Shown here in pieces: positions 49,416 through 63,059 of a stretch of 64,000 nt of DNA. Made by a program: the position numbers and the translations under genes. Under the pieces are notes generated by a model. It was not told the origin of the DNA. It did not search any database and saw nothing but the letters and a program-made list of their open reading frames with translations. The stretch comes from Brevipalpus yothersi (taxonomy: Eukaryota; Arthropoda; Arachnida; Trombidiformes; Tenuipalpidae): positions 1-64,000 of the forward strand of contig QZCP01000068.1 of the NCBI GenBank assembly GCA_003956705.1. Direction: 5' to 3'. The stretch's first letter is position 1, and each line of letters begins with the position of its first letter.

Positions 49416-50602
49416 GTGAGTTTTGTAATGTAATGTAATTTTTATTTGATTGTAAAATGATTTAAATATTGGTAAAAACAAATGTCCAATAACTCAGAGT
49501 TAGGGGCTTTAAATCTTCAGTAAATTTCTTTTCGATATTCCATTTCATACAAACTTTCCATTACCGGAGAAAAAACCATTTTCTGCAAGAAAAATCTCAA
49601 TCGATTTGATTGCGTGATTGAATTCTCTCAAACGATTTGGTGAGACAATAATTGATCTGATGGTAGAGTATTCATATTCTTCAAAAAGTTTTCATCTCAT
49701 CAACCAATTGAACCAACCATTAAATGTCATCAACTGTTCCGCCAAAAATTTGCAAAGATACCAGCATTTTAGAGTTTTTCTGAAAATTGAGATGAAATTA
49801 TAGCAAATTCCCTAATACCGAAGTTCTCTTGCTCCCTTAGGTCGATGGAAGATAAATTTTATTTTTCAAATGCAGATCATCTCTATTTATAGGAAAAAAT
49901 CTTCTTGATTTTAAAATTTAAAATTCAAAATTTCAAACAGAAGAGATTGACCAATTAAGGAGCGCTATATTCAATTTAAATTACGCTTCAATTCTGGGAT
50001 CAGTTCAATGTCGAATCAGAGCATTTTGGTAACTTTATTTTTGCCTCAATTCACGGTGAATTTTTAAGTTTGAAAATTTTATCATGTACCAACAAAATTT
50101 CCCCTCAATTTGGAATCTAATACTGAATTTTGATCAACAGAAAATCGAATGTCTATCTCTTTGTTGAGTTCTTCAACGAAAAAAAATATGTTGGTACCAG
50201 AATCTTAATTCTACGCATACAAACCATTCGGGCTGTCATTGAGAGAACAAGAAAGAGAAAGAATAAAAAATTATCTTACTATTCAAGTTATTTTATTCAT
50301 TCGACAGACTATCGAGGACAAAGTCTACATAATAATTAACGGTAACCTTCGATTGAGTGGCTCAAAATGCGATATATCTCAGCATATAAGCCCATGGTTA
50401 GCGGATAGTTTTGTTAATTGGGTTCGAATTGGGAGGAATTGTATTTCAAGTTTATCTATGAAAAGTGTATACATGAATCGTGATCATCATCAACATCATC
50501 ACCACTAGGATATTCGTGTTTATCCATCATCATCAGTATGCTTTCACTAATGATTCTTCTTCAAGTTTTATTGATTTTCATTGATGGTTTACATATTTCC
50601 AT

Positions 50603-51151
50603 ATGATAAACAGGATACTACTTTGTAATCGGCTGTTGAACAGAGATAAGCTTTCCAGATTCACTATTCATCATCCGGTGATCGTCAGAATGAGTTCGAA
50701 AACGAATAGCGAATCAATTCACAGTGCTGCAATTCATGATGTTCATGAGATACCCATGAATGCAATTATCAGGCCTTTAATACCAGTGTTAGATGAGGAA
50801 AAAGTGAAAAGTTTGATGGAAACAATTAAGGTGAGTAAAATTTACCCCTTTTCAAGTGCAAAATACGAATATAATGACGATAAAATGTAAACACAATCAT
50901 GTGGTGATGATCATTTTTCTTTATCCCAAATGCTTTGGTAGATTGATGAATCTGCCGATAAAGTTCCACCAATTGACGTTCTATGGGTCATTGGAAGTGA
51001 AGGTGGTAACTACTATTTTAGCTTCGGTGGTTGCCATCGATTCGAGGCCTACAAGAGACTCAATCGTCCATCCATAAAAGCCAAATTGGTTCGATCTACG
51101 CTTGATGATATCAAAGTATATCTTGGCTCTTCAATGCCCGATCTAAAGTGA
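50603..51151 (+). CDS. Sulfiredoxin (145 aa)
   Basis: Two exons, 50603-50830 and 50942-51151, join in phase 0 (AAG|GTGAGT ... GGTAG|ATT). Sulfiredoxin uses ATP to reduce the sulfinic acid form of the catalytic cysteine of 2-Cys peroxiredoxins. The signature FGGCHR with catalytic Cys107 is present, with PPIDVLWV before it and VYLGSSMPDL at the C-terminus, all as in human SRXN1. The N-terminus from the first Met is basic and free of acid for 14 residues (MINRILLCNRLLNR), which could be a mitochondrial targeting sequence. A second Met at residue 30 (MSSKTNSE) would give a cytosolic form. No TATA box was seen. Confidence 0.93.
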
Positions 51152-52716
51152 AAACTATCGATTGCCCAAGGTGATGGAAAAAATGCCATCCCTCTCAATT
51201 AATGTCATTATCATCAGATTTCACTGATTGTTAGCAATCATCAAGTTCTATTCATCAACCAGATTGTATTTTTGTGTTTAGTTATCGTAGAGGTGAAAAA
51301 TTTTTTATGTTTTAGCTTGGCTGTTGTTTGAAGTGACAGCTCATTTGAGAATGAGTCTTATCCAAAGCACTCATTAGTACAAATTTTTATGGCACTGATT
51401 TTTTCTAGTTGAAATACAAATTAATTGTCAAATGCGCCAACCTAGTTCGAAGTTCTTATCGATTTTGCTGATTCACCATTGTTAAGGTGGCCATTAGACT
51501 AATGTTTAACGTTTACCTCAACATTAAATGAGTTATTGAGTTACTTGTTGAGCTCTCACAAATTTAATACTTCATCACTTGAAGATCAAGCATCTGGTTG
51601 CCTCTTCTTGCAACATTGAACAGATTAATTTTCTTTCTCATTGATGATCTTTACAGAAAATGGGATGAATCTGAGAGAATGACTGATTGAAGAGAGAGGG
51701 AGAGAAATTTTTTTCATACAAGCGTAAATGTCTTTGAACAATCATTATGAAATCATCATGTGGAATTGATCATGCGAAAAGATTACATAATCGGTATCAT
51801 TATCCCTCTCATCAGATTGAAATATGATTCAAGATGATGTCAGTCAAATGTTAAATCCAGAATACAGTGGGCAAATTGTGACAGGTGGAAACAATGGATC
51901 TGAGAAAAATTGCTAACAAATTGAATCAAATTATTGAAAGAGGATCAATAAACATATCCATCAATCAATCGCAAATCGAATCTTACACAAAATCGAACTT
52001 TTTCGTCAAAAATTTTCCCAACCTATTTCAATTGAATTAATCCAAACTTTTGATCATCAATCGAAACCGGAAACTGGGTCCAACAAAAATTGAACTCAAA
52101 CTTTCGAGTTAAAACTTTACTGAAAGTTTGCGCCTTTCAAGATATCTGATACTTGAGGCGCTCGATCGGATCCACTAATTTTGGTGTGAAAAATTTTTTT
52201 GAATTTTTTTTCTCTCCTCAAAAGCTGGCATTTTTCACATTAAAGAAAACAATCAATGTAATTGTTTCTCTTCCATAGTTATGATTGACGATTGAATCAA
52301 GATTGTTGGTAATAATCTTTACTTAATTAGAGGCCTGCTTAAGGTCTCGTAATTCCAAGGAATCTCATCATCATCAAGCCGGCATTGTGACTTTGTGGTG
52401 TGTGTGTATGTGAAAGTGGAAAAGAAAAGATTTGCTGTCCAACTTTTTGTTATCCTTCGATTTGCCGCTTTTTTTTGACCTCTGAACTGAAACGTGCTCA
52501 CTTACAACTTGTTAGTGGCTTTGATATGTTGTGATCTATGGTTGATTGTATTTTGTTTGTGTGTTAGTTTGTTGTACATCTGATCCAGAGTGTGAACGAG
52601 AAGGGGTTATACTTTTCTCATCCATGTAAACGATATTGAGAGTAGCCGATTAGCGTGTTAATAATAATTGTTTAGGGAGATAGATTTTTTTTGTACCTTT
52701 CGATTGTCGTGAAACA
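51152..52716. other. Intergenic region
   Basis: AT-rich DNA with no supported gene. It holds a pair of adjacent hairpins at 52097-52161. The last 150 bp should contain the 5' leader of the RRM gene. Confidence 0.65.
52097..52161. repeat. Two adjacent hairpins
   Basis: A perfect 9-bp stem, CAAACTTTC (52097-52105) with GAAAGTTTG (52122-52130), has a 16-nt loop. It is followed by a second stem, GCGCC..TCAAG (from 52130) with CTTGAGGCGC (ending 52161), which has a two-base bulge. Function unknown. Confidence 0.45.
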
Positions 52717-54260
52717 ATGTCCTATCCTGAAGATGATTGGGGTCCAACTACGACCTATTCCAGTGGATCAGCTGAGCCACAAGGTAAGGAGAAGAAAATG
52801 TCTAAAATTTTTTATGCTCAAAATATGCACACCCAAATCATTGGCGATTGTTTTCGTTTGGAAAAGCTTTACTTGGATGATTTATGGTTCATTTTTATCT
52901 TTCTTCAATCTTTTCCAGCTTACTCATCGAACTCGATACCCTCTGACAATTCTGTTAATCAAAGCTGGTCTGCTGGTGGAGGAGGTGGAGGTGGCTCCGG
53001 AATTTTTCGACTCAATGTACGATCTCAATTGACGGTGGAAAAGCTTCCGGGAGATACACCACTTGAAACTATTCGTAGTATTTTCGGACGATATGGTCGA
53101 ATATCACGGGTAGTCTGTGACTATAAGATAAGTGAAGATCGATTAATGGTTTGGATTGACTATGAAGATCCAGCTCATGCAACTGTAAGTGTTTCGTTCG
53201 CATTTACCCTAATCTTATTCAGCAAAACCTTTTTCCTCTTTAGGTTGCCCTTCGAGAAAATGGTAAAAAAATACATCGAAACACCATCACTGTTCAAAAG
53301 AACACGAATGCTTCCGATGATGGTGGTGGTTTCACGGCTAGGAAACCTCGTAAAGAAAGTTTTGGCCAAGGATCCGGATGGTCTCGTGAGCCAAGAGGCG
53401 GTGGTGGAGGTGGTAAGTTCATCGTTTTATTTGAACATCTCTACTTGGGTTATTATCATATCACTCAAGAATCTTAAAACTTCTCGGAGAGAATCTGAAC
53501 CTTAATCTGAATCTCTACAAAATCAAACCTTGATTGCGAAGTCGTGATCATTGATCTTGATTTAAACTCGGAGGATCAAATGAAAAAGGATTCGCCACAT
53601 TGTCCTAGCATTATGAATCAGCCTAATGTCACGGCCTTCATCGATAAGCTCAACTCATTTAACCAAATCTTTTGCATCCATCTTGAATTCAGGTTCCAAT
53701 AATAATAGCTTTGCTGATACCTCTGGTACTGGAGGGGCAAGTGGAGGAGGTGGAGGAGATGATAGCTGGAATACTCCCAGTTGGGATAGTGGTGGAGATA
53801 ATTCTTTTGGAAACTCAGACTCTTTCAGAGGCGAGAGAAGAGGTCGAGGCGGATTCCGAGGTGAACGGAGAGGGGGTCGTGGAGATCGTGGTAGAGGTCG
53901 AGGGTAAGTTGTTCTCTCTTGTTTAATTGAATTAGTATCTCTTTTATGATGTTGAAAAATGCTAACTTTGAAGTATGATTTCGAGGAAAATTGTTGTAAT
54001 TTTCTGATGCGAAAGAAAAGCAAGGGCCATCTGAGAAAAAATCCTGTTAGATTTATTATTACATTTTAGCATTATTTTCACGAGAAATTTTCTTTATCAT
54101 TTTCAGGAACCGCTATCAGCCGTATGATAAAGGTGACAGTTCCTTCGGTGGGTCATCATCGGTTGATTGGGATACTCTTGTTGGCAATCAAGATCCCAAG
54201 AGCTCAACTTCGGATCAAACTGAAAATAATTTTACTCAAGTTGACTCTGATTGGGGTTGA
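52717..54260 (+). CDS. RRM and RGG-rich RNA-binding protein (288 aa)
   Basis: Five exons join in frame: 52717-52783, 52919-53184, 53244-53412, 53693-53903 and 54107-54260. Residues 42-50 are a glycine run. Residues about 51-131 fit an RNA recognition motif: FRLNVR as strand 1, IRSIFGRYGRISRVV as helix 1 and strand 2, RLMVWIDYED as strand 3, and HATVALRENG as helix 2. RNP1 lacks the usual aromatic pair, so RNA binding may be altered. Residues 132-240 are Gly/Ser-rich with RGERRGRGG-type RGG repeats (GERRGGRGDRGRGRG). The C-terminus is acidic and ends DSDWG. Such proteins act in mRNA processing, translation or granule formation. I cannot assign an orthologue; eIF4H-like or FUS/caz-like groups are possible but unproven. 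Confidence 0.8.
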
Positions 54261-55254
54261 TCTCATTCCATGCTTGTACATTCAAGACTTCTTATCGAGA
54301 ATTCATTTCTCATTGAACGGCTCTAAGTCTCAAAATTTCGCTGTTTTTTCATCCTCACCAATGATTCACAATTTTGATTTATGTGTTTGATTTATTCACA
54401 CTCATATTTTTCTTGAATTAACGTTTGCTCTTTACTGTTGATCCTACAAGAAACAAGCATCATCTTAATTTTTAAACAATGCTTCTCAAATAATTTATTA
54501 TGTTTCTAATATTACGAGGTTTTATGAATCGATGAGGATCTCACATGATTAGACTCTCGAAAAATGAGTCTGATGATTAGTTTTGCAGAGAATCTTATTG
54601 CCATCAGGCTATTCTTTTTGTGCGGAATTCATCTTTCCCAGCTGAACCAAGCTCAACCCTCAGAATCGATCAGAAAATATCTCACAAGTGAGATTCATAT
54701 TATTTAATCTGACCCTATTGCAGCTACATGCATCATGATAGTCATCTGCTAAATCAAGTGAATGGTCAAATCTGAGCTCAAGTTGATTCTCAATCCTGAA
54801 CTGGGATAGTTTTAACTAACGATAATAAGCTTATTTTCAATGAATTCACATTGCATAGTACTTAATGTTAAATCGTATCAGATCACTCATCTCAAAGGTC
54901 TAAATCTAAATCGAAGAAACGGAAGTTCTTATTCTCTTTAGTTCATTAGAACTTTCGAAAAGTTTTAAGAGCGCGTTTTAAGAAATGAAATAAAAGTGAG
55001 CTCAATAAACGATCGACGCTGTTTAAACTCGCCGGTTGTGTCGCATAGACAGTAGCGCTATCAGTTTGAGTACATTTTCCGGTTTCATGAGTTCATTTTG
55101 TGCAGCCTTTTGGGCTACTAACTTTAATTGTTTTGTTAATTGTTTTAAGTTGATAAAATAATAATTTGGTAATTGTTAGACAATTGATTGGATGGTTGCC
55201 ATCCCATATGTACCATCTATTACCCTCCTTGACGTCTACTGTAACTGAAACAAA
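54261..55254. promoter_or_regulatory. Intergenic region with the PRP8 promoter
   Basis: The left part holds the RRM gene 3' sequence; AATAAA occurs at 54989-54994 and 55004-55009. The last 200 bp before the PRP8 start has locally higher GC and no TATA box, with motifs such as CGCCGG, AGTAGCGCTATCAG and TTTCCGG. That is consistent with a housekeeping promoter, but the exact start site cannot be read. Confidence 0.45.
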
Positions 55255-58200
55255 ATGAGTAAGTATTGTTTCCTTTTGGATGATGTTTTATACCGATTTT
55301 AGTGTTTCACTGGGAGCCATCTTTGTTTTGGCTATCCACGCTTCATCCAGCATTTATTATGAGAACATTTTCTACTACTGTCTAATTTTTTAGTGTTATT
55401 TGATTTGTTTTTTGACTACCAGACAACGAGATGGCCAATGGCTTCCTCTCTGAGGAAGAGCTCAGGGAAAAGTCACGCAAATGGCAGCAATTACAATCAA
55501 AAAGGTACGCTGATAAGCGTAAATTTGGTTTTCAGGATGCCCAAAAGGAGGAAATGCCACCCGAACATGTTCGGAAAATTATTCGAGATCATGGTGATAT
55601 GACTAGTAAAAAATATAGGCATGACAAGAGAGTGTATCTTGGTGCACTGAAATATATGCCTCACGCTGTCCTCAAGCTATTGGAAAATATGCCCATGCCG
55701 TGGGAACAAATTAGAGAAGTGAAAGTATTGTATCATATCACTGGTGCCATTACTTTTGTGGACGAGATTCCTCGAGTGATTGAGCCCGTCTATATTGCTC
55801 AATGGGGTACCATGTGGGTGATGATGAGAAGAGAAAAACGTGACCGTAGGCATTTCAAGCGAATGAGATTTCCACCTTTTGATGATGAAGAGCCACCTTT
55901 AGATTATGCTGACAATGTTCTTGATGTTGATCCATTGGAGGCTATTCGGATGGATATGGATCCTGAGGATGATGCCGCGGTTTATAAATGGTTCTATGAC
56001 CACAGGCCTTTGGCAGACACAAAGCATGTGAATGGGCCATCTTACAAAAAGTGGAATCTGAGCTTACCTCAGCTAGCGAGTTTGTACAAATTAGCCAACC
56101 AATTGATCACCGACTTGCTCGATGACAACTATTTCTACCTTTTTGACTTGAGATCATTTTTCACGGCCAAAGCATTGAATATGTCTATACCCGGTGGGCC
56201 TAAATTTGAACCTCTCATCAAAGACATCAATCCTGCTGATGAGGATTGGAATGAATTCAACGATATCAACAAGATCATCATTCGTCAACCCATCAGAACA
56301 GAGTATCGAATCGCTTTCCCATATTTGTATAATAATCTCCAGCAGCTCACAAATTATGTTCATCTATCATGGTGAGTTCTATTGAATTTTTTGAATTTCA
56401 TTAGCTTTTCTTCTGTATACCACCTCATTCACTTGAACTTTAGACTAGACTTTCTAGTTCTATCACAAATGATTTGGTAGATTAAGCAAGGGGTTGCGTA
56501 TCGGCTCGTGAACAAAGATTGATCACTATGTCGCTGAGTCCTCTAACATTTCTTTTTTTTCTCGTATCTTTTTTCATCCATCAGGTATCATACACCAAAC
56601 GTGGTATTCATAAAAACCGAGGATCCTGATCTACCAGCTTTTTATTTTGATCCTTTGATCAATCCAATATCTCTCAGTCGCAACACTCAAAGAACCATCG
56701 AACCACTTCCAGATGATGATAAGTGCAAAGATGGCGAAGGTTTTACACTTCCAGAATCTTTTGTACCTTACATGAAAAGTTTCCCTCTTTACACCGACAA
56801 TACGGCTAATGGAATCTCATTGCTGTGGGCTCCTCGACCATTTTGTTTGAGGTCAGGTAGAACGAGGAGAGCTATTGATGTACCATTGGTAAAATCTTGG
56901 TACCTTGAACACTGTCCTCCTGGTATGCCAGTGAAAGTTCGTGTGTCTTATCAAAAACTGTTGAAATATTTTGTGTTGAATGCGCTGAAGCATCGGCATC
57001 CGAAACCTCAGAAGAAGAGATATCTTTTCCGATCATTCAAAGCCACCAAATTCTTCCAATCCACCACAATAGATTGGGTTGAGGCAGGTCTCCAAGTCTG
57101 TAGGCAAGGTTACAACATGCTCAACCTTTTGATTCACAGAAAGAACCTTAATTACCTGCATCTTGACTACAATTTCAATCTGAAACCTGTAAAAACTTTG
57201 ACAACCAAAGAGCGAAAGAAATCAAGATTTGGTAACGCTTTCCATCTTTGTCGTGAAATTCTTCGTCTCACCAAGCTTGTCGTGGACAGTCATGTCCAAT
57301 ATCGACTCAACAACATCGACGCATTCCAATTAGCTGATGGTTTGCAATACATATTCTCTCATGTTGGCCAACTTACTGGGATGTATAGATACAAGTACAA
57401 ACTTATGCGTCAGATTCGAATGTGTAAAGATCTCAAGCATCTCATTTACTACCGTTTCAATACAGGTAGTGTGGGTAAAGGTCCAGGATGTGGTTTTTGG
57501 GCTCCTGGTTGGAGGGTCTGGCTATTCTTCATGAGAGGTATCACCCCTCTTCTGGAAAGATGGCTGGGTAATCTTCTATCTCGACAATTCGAAGGTAGAC
57601 ATTCCAAAGGAATTGCCAAGACGGTAACCAAGCAAAGAGTTGAAAGTCATTTTGATCTCGAGCTCAGAGCATCTGTAATGCACGATATCTTAGATATGAT
57701 GCCAGAAGGAATTAAGCAAAACAAAGCTAAAACGATTCTTCATCATTTGAGTGAGGCCTGGAGATGTTGGAAGGCCAACATCCCATGGAAAGTTCCTGGT
57801 CTCCCTATTCCAATCGAAAATATGATTCTAAGATATGTCAAGATGAAAGCTGATTGGTGGACTAATACAGCTCACTACAATAGGGAAAGAATTCGAAGAG
57901 GTGCAACAGTAGATAAGACTGTTTGTAAGAAAAACCTTGGTCGCTTAACAAGATTATATCTCAAAGCAGAGCAAGAACGTCAACACAATTACCTTAAAGA
58001 TGGTCCCTATGTGAGTGCCGAAGAAGCAGTGGCCATCTACACCACAACTGTTCATTGGTTAGAAAGTAGAAGATTCTCTCCAATTCCTTTCCCACCACTA
58101 TCTTATAAGCACGACACAAAGTTGCTGATTCTGGCTCTCGAAAGGCTTAAGGAAGCTTACAGTGTCAAATCTCGTCTCAATCAGTCTCAAAGAGAGGAGC

Positions 58201-61200
58201 TTGGTCTCATTGAACAAGCATATGATAATCCTCATGAAGCACTTTCTCGAATCAAGAGACATCTCCTAACTCAGAGAGCTTTCAAGGAAGTCAGCATAGA
58301 GTTTATGGATTTATACTCTCACCTGATACCAGTCTATGAGGTAGAACCACTGGAAAAAATTACGGATGCATATCTTGACCAATATTTGTGGTACGAGGCT
58401 GATAAGCGACGACTCTTCCCTCCATGGATCAAACCTGCAGACTCAGAGCCTCCTCCATTGCTCGTATACAAGTGGTGTCAAGGTATCAACAATCTTCATA
58501 ATGTGTGGGACACGAGTGAAGGAGAGTGCAACGTTCTCCTAGAATCTAAGTTTGAAAAGCTTTACGAAAAGATTGATCTCACCTTGCTCAACAGACTTCT
58601 ACGATTGATTGTTGACCACAACATTGCCGACTATATGACTTCTAAGAACAATATCATAATCAATTACAAAGACATGAACCATATGAATTCTCATGGAATC
58701 ATTCGAGGCCTTCAATTTGCATCTTTTATCGTTCAGTATTATGGATTGATATTGGATCTTCTTGTCTTGGGTCTTCAGCGAGGTAGTGAAATGGCTGGAT
58801 CTCCTTCAATTCCCAATGATTTTTTGCAGTTCCAAGATGTGAGCACGGAAGAAGCTCATCCTATCCGTCTTTATTGTCGTTACATCGACCGTATCCATAT
58901 ATTTTTCCGATTCAACGCTGAAGAAGCTCGAGATCTCATTCAACGGTATTTGACTGAACATCCTGATCCCAATAATGAGAATATCGTTGGTTATAATAAC
59001 AAGAAATGCTGGCCCCGAGATGCCAGAATGCGTCTGATGAAGCACGATGTAAACTTGGGTCGTGCAGTCTTTTGGGACATCAAGAATCGTCTCCCCCGAT
59101 CATTGACGACTGTTGATTGGGAGAACAGTTTTGTCTGCGTATACAGCAAAGATAATCCAAATCTTCTCTTCAACATGTCAGGCTTTGAGTGTCGGATCTT
59201 ACCAAAATGTCGCATGACTCAGGAAGAATTCGCCCATAAGGATGGTATGTGGAATCTACAGAATGAAGTTACAAAAGAGCGAACGGCACAATGTTTCCTA
59301 CGTGTTGATGACGAGTCTATGCAGCGTTTCCACAATCGAGTCCGTCAAATCTTGATGGCATCTGGATCCACAACTTTCACAAAAATTGTAAATAAGTGGA
59401 ATACTGCACTAATTGGCCTCATGACTTATTTCCGTGAGGCTGTAGTAAATACTCAGGAGTTGTTGGATCTACTCGTTAAGTGTGAGAACAAGATTCAAAC
59501 TCGTATCAAAATTGGACTCAACTCTAAAATGCCTAGTCGTTTCCCACCGGTCGTTTTTTACACCCCAAAAGAACTGGGTGGGCTTGGTATGCTCTCCATG
59601 GGACATGTTCTCATTCCACAAAGTGATTTACGTTGGTCCAAGCAAACTGATGTTGGAATTACTCATTTTCGTTCTGGAATGAGTCATGACGAAGATCAGG
59701 TCATTCCTAATCTTTATCGATATATTCAGCCCTGGGAAACGGAGTTCATCGATTCACAGCGAGTGTGGGCTGAGTATGCTCTCAAACGCCAGGAAGCTCT
59801 AGCACAAAACCGAAGACTTACTCTAGAAGATCTTGAGGACAGTTGGGATAGAGGAATACCTCGTATCAATACCCTCTTCCAAAAAGACCGACATACTCTT
59901 GCCTATGATAAGGGCTGGAGAGTGAGGACCGATTTCAAGCAGTATCAAGTTCTAAAGCAAAATCCTTTCTGGTGGACTCATCAAAGACACGATGGTAAAC
60001 TCTGGAATCTGAATAATTATCGAACTGACATGATTCAGGCTCTCGGTGGAGTAGAGGGAATCCTTGAACACACACTCTTCAAAGGAACTTACTTCCCAAC
60101 ATGGGAAGGATTATTCTGGGAAAAAGCTAGTGGGTTCGAAGAGTCAATGAAATACAAGAAACTGACTAATGCCCAGAGATCCGGTCTGAATCAGATTCCA
60201 AATCGTCGATTCACTCTCTGGTGGTCTCCAACAATCAATCGTGCCAATGTTTATGTCGGTTTCCAAGTTCAACTTGACTTGACTGGCATATTCATGCACG
60301 GAAAAATTCCTACTCTCAAAATCTCGCTGATTCAAATATTCAGAGCCCATTTATGGCAGAAGATTCACGAAAGCATTGTTATGGATCTCTGTCAAGTTTT
60401 CGATCAAGAACTAGATGCGCTTGAAATCGAGACAGTGCAAAAAGAAACAATTCATCCTCGTAAATCATACAAAATGAACAGTTCTTGTGCTGATATTCTT
60501 CTTTTCGCCACTTTCAAATGGACAATCTCTCGACCATCTCTGCTTGCCGATAGTGATGAGAGAGACACAACTGATGGTACAACTTCTCAAAAGTATTGGA
60601 TTGATGTTCAATTGCGTTGGGGAGATTATGATTCCCACGATGTTGAGCGTTATGCTAGGGCCAAGTTCCTCGACTACACACAGGACAATATGAGTATATA
60701 TCCTTCACCGACGGGTGTCCTGATTGCTATTGATCTCGCATACAACTTGCATTCTGCTTTTGGCAATTGGTTCCCAGGATGTAAGAAATTGATTCAACAA
60801 GCGATGACAAAAATAATGAAAGCTAATCCTGCTCTCTACGTACTCCGAGAGCGTATTCGTAAAGGCTTACAACTATACTCATCAGAGCCCACTGAGCCTT
60901 ACCTTTCCTCTCAAAACTATGGTGAACTATTTTCCAATCAGATCATTTGGTTTGTTGATGACACCAATGTATATCGAGTCACCATCCACAAAACATTTGA
61001 AGGTAATTTGACTACAAAGCCTATCAACGGGGCCATCTTCATCTTCAATCCAAGAACCGGACAACTTTTCCTCAAAATTATTCACACCAGTGTCTGGGCG
61101 GGTCAGAAGCGTTTGGGACAGCTTGCCAAGTGGAAAACAGCAGAAGAAGTTGCTGCCTTGATCAGATCCCTACCCGTTGAAGAACAGCCAAAGCAAATCA

Positions 61201-63059
61201 TTGTCACCAGAAAGGGTATGCTAGACCCTCTCGAGGTTAGTATTCTCCATGAAATTTTTCTCTATTCTTGGCTGAACGTCCAAGCAGATATTCCCAGTAT
61301 TCAGAATATATGTATTTTCCGTCGGCCAATAGCAAAAGTCGTTTTCCGGAATGTCGTGGAAAATATTCTCGATCATTTTTGACCAACTCGACTAACATTT
61401 GCTTTTTCCCCTCCTCTAGGTGCATCTTCTCGATTTTCCAAACATTGTGATCAAAGGAAGTGAACTTCAGCTACCATTCCAAGCTTGTCTTAAAGTTGAA
61501 CAATTTGGTGATCTCATTCTAAAAGCCACTGAGCCTCAGATGGTCCTCTTCAATCTTTATGATGACTGGCTCAAGACCATATCATCTTATACAGCCTTCT
61601 CTCGTCTCATCTTGATCTTGAGAGCTCTTCATGTAAATAATGAGCGAACAAAAGTAGTTCTCAAGCCTGACAAAACAACTATCACAGAACCTCATCACAT
61701 CTGGCCAACATTGACCGACGAAGAGTGGATAAATGTGGAAGTTGCATTGAAAGATCTCATACTTGCAGATTATGGCAAAAAGAACAATGTAAATGTCGCA
61801 TCATTGACTCAATCAGAAATTCGAGATATTATTTTAGGTATGGAAATATCCGCTCCATCAGCTCAGAGACAACAAATTGCAGAAATTGAGAAACAAACTA
61901 AAGAACAGTCTCAATTGACTGCAACAACGACTCGTACTGTGAATAAGCATGGTGATGAAATAATCACATCTACAACGAGTAATTACGAGTCAACAACGTT
62001 TGCTAGTCAAACTGAATGGAGAGTCAGAGCTATTTCTGCTACCAACCTCCACCTCCGAACAAAACAGATTTATGTCTCGTCCGATGATGTGAAAGAGACT
62101 GGTTTCACTTATATACTACCCAAAAATGTCTTGAAAACTTTCATCGTTATATCAGACCTACGCACGCAGATCGCTGGCTACCTTTATGGTAGAAGTCCAC
62201 CTGACAATCCTCAAGTGAAAGAGATTCATTGCATCGTGATGCCTCCACAATATGGCTCTCATCAACTCGTTCATTTGCCCAACGCTCTGCCCACACATGA
62301 AGTTTTGAAAGGAATGGAGCCGCTCGGCTGGATTCACACTCAACCAAATGAATTGCCACAACTATCTCCTCAAGATATTACTACTCATGCTAAAATTATG
62401 GCTGATAATCCAATCTGGGACGCTGATAAAACCGTCGTGATCACCTGCAGTTTCACTCCTGGTTCATGCTCTCTGACTGCTTACAAACTCACTCCTACCG
62501 GCTATGAATGGGGTCGTTCTAATACTGACCGGATTAGTAATAATCCTAAAGGATATTTGCCTTCTCATTATGAAAAAGTTCAGATGCTGCTTTCGGAACG
62601 TTTTCAGGGATTTTTTATGGTCCCAGCTCAAGGTTCATGGAATTATAACTTCATAGGTAAGTTTTAAAGCTTTGTTTTTATGCTCAGCCCTACTTTCGCA
62701 TGAGATATTTCTTAATTATGGCTTGATCATTGAGCGTCAATCTTATTCTGATTGGGGCTTTCCATTCACGAGCCAATATTAAGGACTGGAGCCTCATAGT
62801 GCTATCATCGGTCGTTCACTATGCCGATGTCAGTCTCCATGGTTTCCCACAATTGTTCTTGGTCACTAATTGTTCTAATCTCTTTATTCCTTTCTCTACT
62901 CTAGGTGTAAGTCATAGTGCTACAATGAAGTATGATGTAAAGTTTGGTCGCCCAAAGTCATTTTATCACGAAGTACATAGGACAAATCATTTCCTCAAAT
63001 TCAGCGCATTAGAAGAATACGATAACAATGGAGTTGAACACGAAAATCTATTTGCTTAA
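55255..63059 (+). CDS. Prp8: Pre-mRNA-processing-splicing factor 8, PRP8 (2331 aa)
   Basis: Five coding exons: 55255-55258, 55423-56371, 56585-61235, 61420-62656 and 62905-63059. PRP8 is the central scaffold of the U5 snRNP and the spliceosome catalytic core, in the nucleus. The product is 2331 aa against 2335 in human and near-identical over long stretches. Visible blocks include LSWYHTPNVVFIKTEDPDLP, LYTDNTANGI, TLTTKERKKSRFGNAFHL, the RT-like segment LRWSKQTDVGITHFRSGMSH, the RNase H-like region around IYVSSDDVKETG, and the Jab1/MPN C-terminal domain with GWIHTQPNE. The first coding exon holds only ATGA, and the third is 4651 bp long. The gene appears complete and intact. The C-terminal tail (ENLFA) differs in detail from vertebrates (EDLYA). 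Confidence 0.97.

Larger units (their letters stand above)
46809..50602. other. Intergenic region
   Basis: It contains the TATA element of the Kunitz gene (46953-46958), a long CT/CTTT tract, the hairpin at 48260-48423 and a possible orphan exon at 49163-49415. A short frame bounded by TTCAG (about 47755) and TAG (about 47859) also looks weakly coding. No complete gene could be assembled. Confidence 0.55.

Noticed and set aside
56154..62361. Several minus-strand frames within PRP8
   Set aside because: They are antisense shadows of the strongly conserved PRP8 exons.
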